Positions 60,761-64,000 of a DNA stretch of 64,000 nucleotides are shown here, in pieces. The notes under the pieces were generated by a model. The model searched no databases. It had not been told where the DNA came from and saw nothing but the letters and a program-made list of their open reading frames with translations. Position 1 is the stretch's first letter. Every line of letters begins with the position of its first letter. The DNA comes from Nonomuraea maritima (GTDB lineage: Bacteria; Actinomycetota; Actinomycetes; Streptosporangiales; Streptosporangiaceae): positions 124,001 through 188,000 of the forward strand of contig NZ_FNFB01000006.1 of the NCBI RefSeq assembly GCF_900100395.1, in the 5' to 3' direction. The position numbers were made by a program, and so were the translations under genes.

Positions 60761-61822
60761 GTGCGCGTCGCCGTCGTCGGCCCCACCTACCCGTACAAGG
60801 GGGGCGGGGCGCAGCACACCACCGAGCTGGCGCACCGGCTCGCGGCCGGGGGCCACGACGTGGTCATCGAGTCGTGGCGGGCGCAGTACCCGTCGTTCCT
60901 CTACCCGGGGCAGCAGACCATCGACGCCCCCGAGGGCACGCCGTTCCCCGGCACCGTGCGCCGGCTCGACTGGCGGCGGCCCGACGGCTGGCTCTCCGCC
61001 GGGCGGCGGATGCGGGCGGCCGACCGCGTGGTGCTGGCCGTCCTGAGCCCGGTGCAGGTCCCCGCGTACCTCGGCATCCTGTACGGCGTGGGCCGCGCGA
61101 CGCGCACGGTCGCGCTCTGCCACAACGTGCTGCCGCACGAGCGCAAGCCGTACGACGAGCCGTTGATGCGGGCGCTGCTCCGGCGGGTCGGCGGCGTGCT
61201 GACCCACTCCGAGGAGCAGGCCGGGCTGGCCAGGGGGCTGACCGGCAGGCCGGTACGGGTGGCGGCGCTGCCGCCGCACCTGCCCTCGACCACGGGCGAG
61301 CGGCCGGCGAGGGTGCACAGGCGGCTGCTGTTCTTCGGCATCGTGCGGCCGTACAAGGGGCTCGACCTGCTGCTGCGGGCGCTGCCGGAAGGCGTCGGGC
61401 TGACCGTCGCGGGCGAGTTCTGGGGCGGGCTCGACGAGACCCGGGCGCTGATCGACGAGCTGGGGCTCGGCGACCGGGTGGAGCTGCGTCCCGGGTACGT
61501 GCCCGCCGCCGAGGTGCCGGAGCTGTTCGCCGCGGCCGACGCGCTCGTGCTGCCGTACCGCCACGCCACGGCGAGCCAGAACGTCTGGCTCGGGCACGAG
61601 CACGGCGTGCCGGTGATCGCCACCAGGGTCGGCGCGCTGGCCGACCACGTCACCGACGGTGTCGACGGGCTGCTCGTCGAGCCGGGCGACGTCGGCGCGC
61701 TGCGCGCGGCCATCGAGCGGTTCTACGCCTCAGGCGAGCCCGAGAGGTTGCGGTCGGGGGTCAAGGCCGTCGATCCTGCGCCGTTCTGGTCGGCGTACAC
61801 GGAGGCGCTGCTGGGCGCGTGA
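60761..61822 (+). CDS. GT-B (family 4) glycosyltransferase
   Basis: A 353-residue retaining transferase. The start RVAVVGPTYPYKGGGAQHTT is the family hallmark, with LLFFGIVRPYKGLDLLLRAL, a donor-site region VEVLPYRH-like ALVLPYRHATASQN and HGVPVIATRVGALADHVTDG. GGGGAG is 7 nt before the GTG; an earlier GTG overlaps the previous stop. Its 3' 100 bp overlap the coding end of the convergent flippase-like gene. Acceptor unknown. Confidence 0.9.
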   Translation: MRVAVVGPTYPYKGGGAQHTTELAHRLAAGGHDVVIESWRAQYPSFLYPGQQTIDAPEGTPFPGTVRRLDWRRPDGWLSAGRRMRAADRVVLAVLSPVQVPAYLGILYGVGRATRTVALCHNVLPHERKPYDEPLMRALLRRVGGVLTHSEEQAGLARGLTGRPVRVAALPPHLPSTTGERPARVHRRLLFFGIVRPYKGLDLLLRALPEGVGLTVAGEFWGGLDETRALIDELGLGDRVELRPGYVPAAEVPELFAAADALVLPYRHATASQNVWLGHEHGVPVIATRVGALADHVTDGVDGLLVEPGDVGALRAAIERFYASGEPERLRSGVKAVDPAPFWSAYTEALLGA

Positions 61823-62682
61823 CGGCCCAGCAGGAACGCGATGCCCGCGGCCGCGGCGTCGGCGAGCGTGAACGCCAGCCGCGACACGATCGCCACCGCG
61901 AGCGCCGCGGGCGTGCCGACGATCGGGCCGAGCACGAGCACCAGCGCGCCCTCCCGCACGCCGACGCCTGCCGGCACGACGACCGTGAGGATGCCGGTCG
62001 CCCACGCGAAGGCGTAGGCGCCGGTCGAGACGGTGTACAGGTCGGCCTGTCCGGCGAGCAGCCAGATGTGCACGCCGTACACGAGCCAGCCGAGCGACGT
62101 CCAGGCGACCGCGACGGCCACCGTACGGCCGGGCAGCACGCTCTCCAGCGGCTCCTTGCGGGCGACCCGAAGCGCCAGGTTGAGCCCCCAGGCGAGCACC
62201 TTGGGATGCAGGCAGACGATGATCACCGGGACGAGCAGCACGAGGTACCACGCCTCGCGCACCGCTTCGAGCGATCCCAGCGTGGCCGCGGCGACCGAGA
62301 TCGCCACCCCGAGGTTGACGACCAGGCCGAGCGAGATCGTGGCGAACGTGCGCCGCGGCGGGCTGCCGTGGTCGCGGCCGAGGTCCATCATGGCCGCGTA
62401 CGCCCACACCGCGCCCGGGATGTACTTGCCGAGCTGGCCCACGAACATGATGCGCCCGGCGACGCGTAGCGGCACGCGCGTGCCGAGCCCGGCGAGGATC
62501 TCGCGCCAGGCCACCAGCATGAAGAACTGGCCGAGCAGCACCGCGGCGAACGCGCCGAGCACCGCCCAGGGCGACATCGCGCCCACGGCGGCCGTGGTCT
62601 CGTGCCAGTTGCTCGCCAGGCCGTAGCCGAGGAAGGCGAGCGCGGCCAGGGCGAGCAGGACACGCGACAGCCGACGCAGCAT
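61723..62682 (-). CDS. Lysylphosphatidylglycerol synthase/flippase-like (UPF0104) membrane protein
   Basis: A 319-residue protein with seven to eight helices. VGQLGKYIPGAVWAYAAMMD is the family signature (FxGQLxKYIPG), with AWATGILTVVVPAGVGVREG near the C-terminus. Members transport lipids or lack the synthase domain of MprF. The C-terminal 25 residues are hydrophilic and lie in the overlap with the GT4 gene. A TAACCT -10 lies 6 nt before the ATG. A second protein of the same family starts at 63587. Confidence 0.88.
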   Translation of the reverse strand: MLRRLSRVLLALAALAFLGYGLASNWHETTAAVGAMSPWAVLGAFAAVLLGQFFMLVAWREILAGLGTRVPLRVAGRIMFVGQLGKYIPGAVWAYAAMMDLGRDHGSPPRRTFATISLGLVVNLGVAISVAAATLGSLEAVREAWYLVLLVPVIIVCLHPKVLAWGLNLALRVARKEPLESVLPGRTVAVAVAWTSLGWLVYGVHIWLLAGQADLYTVSTGAYAFAWATGILTVVVPAGVGVREGALVLVLGPIVGTPAALAVAIVSRLAFTLADAAAAGIAFLLGRHAPSSASVYADQNGAGSTALTPDRNLSGSPEA

Positions 62683-62688
62683 TGGCTC

Positions 62689-62694
62689 AGGTTA
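62689..62694 (-). promoter_or_regulatory. Putative -10 element (TAACCT) for the flippase-like gene
   Basis: TAACCT on the minus strand, 6 nt, ATG; divergent from the methyltransferase gene, whose TACGGT at 62749-62754 lies 8 nt from its GTG. Confidence 0.45.
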
Positions 62695-62762
62695 CGCGTG
62701 GTGCGCGGGGGAAGGCCAGACGAGGACCGCCGGCGGCCAGAAGGTCGGTACGGTGGGGAACC

Positions 62763-63590
62763 GTGGTGAAGCAACGGGTCGCGCAGCTCGAATACTCCGA
62801 GTTCCAGTCCGCCATGCTCGACGAGGACAAGCGCAGGAGGAAGGCCGCGAAGATCATCGCGGTGCTCGAACACTTCCACGGGCCGCTCGCGGGCCTGACC
62901 GTGGGCGACGTGGGCTGCTCCGCCGGCTTCATCGCGGACGAGCTGGCACGGGCGGGGGCGGGCCGCACGCTGGGCATCGACATCGACGTGCCGGGGCTGC
63001 GCAGGGCCGCCGACCGGTTCGGCGAGCGGGTGGCGTTCGTGTGCGGCGACGGCACGGCGCTGCCGTTCCCCGACGGCTCGGTCGACGTGCTGGTGTTCAA
63101 CCACATCTACGAGCACGTGGTCGACCCCGACGCGGTGGTGACCGAGATGCGCCGGGTGCTGTCCGACGACGGCGTGCTCTACCTCGGGCTCGGCAACCGG
63201 CTCGGCATCATGGAGCCGCACTACAAGCTGCCGTTCCTGTCGTACCTGCCGGCCGGGGCCGCCGACCGCTACGTGCGGGCGTTCGGGCGGGCCGACCACT
63301 ACTACGAGCGCTTCCGCACGCGGCGCGGGCTGCGCCGGATGCTGCGGGCCTTCCACGTGTGGGACTACACCCTGCCGGTGCTGGCGACGCCGACGAGGTT
63401 CGCCGGGGGCGAGCTGTTCCCCGGAGCGGCGGGCCGGGCGGTCAAGAGCGTGCTGGCGCGCACGCCGCGCCCGGTGCTGCGGCTGCTGCTGCCGCTCGTG
63501 CCGACGTACCTGTGGGTGGCGACCAAGACGCCGCGCGCGCCGGTGGGCGCCGCGCTGCCGCAGCCGCCAGAACGGGTGCGCCCGCTGTGA
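62763..63590 (+). CDS. Class I SAM-dependent methyltransferase
   Basis: A 275-residue enzyme. The SAM site is in GLTVGDVGCSAGFIADELAR (motif I), then TLGIDIDVPGLRRAADRFGE, GTALPFPDGSVDVLVFNHIY and VVTEMRRVLSDDGVLYLGLG. It probably methylates a sugar or polyol of the polymer made here. The GTG start lies 8 nt after TACGGT; a second GTG directly follows it. Its stop overlaps the next gene as GTGA. Confidence 0.88.
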   Translation: MVKQRVAQLEYSEFQSAMLDEDKRRRKAAKIIAVLEHFHGPLAGLTVGDVGCSAGFIADELARAGAGRTLGIDIDVPGLRRAADRFGERVAFVCGDGTALPFPDGSVDVLVFNHIYEHVVDPDAVVTEMRRVLSDDGVLYLGLGNRLGIMEPHYKLPFLSYLPAGAADRYVRAFGRADHYYERFRTRRGLRRMLRAFHVWDYTLPVLATPTRFAGGELFPGAAGRAVKSVLARTPRPVLRLLLPLVPTYLWVATKTPRAPVGAALPQPPERVRPL

Positions 63591-64000
63591 ACGCGTCCGG
63601 CACGGCGGGGTCGCGCGAAGGCGTCGGAGAGCCCGTGAACGCCGCGCCGCCGGGGCGGCGCAAAACCGCGCGCAGGCTCCTGCGCGTCGCCTTCCTGCTC
63701 GTCGCGCTCGGCTTCGGCGGGTGGGCGGTGGCCGGCGAGTGGGACGCCGTGGTGGCCGGGTTCGCCCGGCTGTCGTGGGCGGCGCTGGCCGGGTCGCTCG
63801 TGGCGGTGGTCGCCGCGCTGCTCGGGGCCATGCTCACGTGGCGCACCCTGCTGGCCGACCTGGGGTCGCCGCTGCCGCTGCGGCCCGCGGCCAAGGTCTT
63901 CTTCGTGGGCCAGCTCGGCAAGTACATCCCCGGAGCGGTCTGGCCCGTGCTCGCCCAGATGGAGATGGGCCGCGACCTCGGCGTGCCGCGTTCGCGCAGC
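63587..64000 (+). CDS. Second UPF0104/flippase-like membrane protein, cut by window edge
   Basis: 138 codons visible. After a 30-residue basic N-terminus come helices LLRVAFLLVALGFGGWAVAG and LAGSLVAVVAALLGAMLTW, then VFFVGQLGKYIPGAVWPVLA, the same signature as in the protein at 61723-62682. It continues beyond the window. The GTG overlaps the methyltransferase stop (GTGA); a later GTG at 63635 is possible. Two members of this family in one cluster may move different lipid-linked intermediates. Confidence 0.87.
   Translation, partial: MNASGTAGSREGVGEPVNAAPPGRRKTARRLLRVAFLLVALGFGGWAVAGEWDAVVAGFARLSWAALAGSLVAVVAALLGAMLTWRTLLADLGSPLPLRPAAKVFFVGQLGKYIPGAVWPVLAQMEMGRDLGVPRSRS

Overview
The window is very GC-rich DNA with GTG/TTG starts, mostly short intergenic gaps and many stop/start overlaps of the ATGA or GTGA type. 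Gene content points to a mycothiol-using actinobacterium: S-(hydroxymethyl)mycothiol dehydrogenase, an acyl-CoA carboxylase with a separate epsilon subunit, DtxR/IdeR iron boxes, an Rv1264-like adenylate cyclase, and LytR-CpsA-Psr ligases. The style fits Streptosporangiales or a related order, but genus assignment is inference. No rRNA, tRNA, CRISPR array, integrase or complete insertion sequence was seen.

Region 1 (1-24.2 kb) is a conserved, housekeeping-like block. It holds alkylation repair (Ogt, Ada-AlkA), a NYN-domain protein, the acyl-CoA carboxylase beta and epsilon subunits, an ABC exporter and PEP carboxylase. FdhD, BirA, a PH-domain membrane protein, a class III cyclase, formaldehyde detoxification (mscR plus a metallo-hydrolase) and an iron-storage pair (bfd-bfr) behind two DtxR-type boxes follow. 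A two-component system, GtrA, PurK-PurE, a GNAT protein, a UDP-sugar dehydrogenase and an acyl-CoA dehydrogenase close the block.

Region 2 (24.2-39.0 kb) is accessory-like. Small DUF genes, gene remnants (a PP2C phosphatase tail, an acyl-CoA dehydrogenase tail, an internally deleted DUF4240 gene) and longer non-coding stretches alternate with single-gene functions. These include a TetR-regulated VOC/cupin pair with twin operators, an MFS exporter, a secreted serine hydrolase, a secreted five-repeat protein, a luciferase-like oxidoreductase and acetyltransferases.

Region 3 (39.1-64 kb) is a large cell-envelope glycopolymer locus. It encodes two LCP ligases, a CDP-polyol polymerase (TagF/TarL type), an IspD-like cytidylyltransferase fused to a short-chain reductase, and two CDP-alcohol phosphotransferases. 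It also has a sugar/polyol-phosphate nucleotidyltransferase, a glycerol-1-phosphate-dehydrogenase-like enzyme, several GT2, GT4 and GT-C glycosyltransferases, an acyltransferase, a methyltransferase and two flippase-like membrane proteins. Together they look able to make a polyol phosphate, activate it with CTP, polymerise and decorate it, and attach it to peptidoglycan. The pairing of a G1P-dehydrogenase-like enzyme with a nucleotidyltransferase and CDP-alcohol phosphotransferases is the part whose product is least predictable.

Many genes start 6-8 nt after a TANNNT -10 element with no room for a Shine-Dalgarno sequence, so leaderless transcription appears common here.
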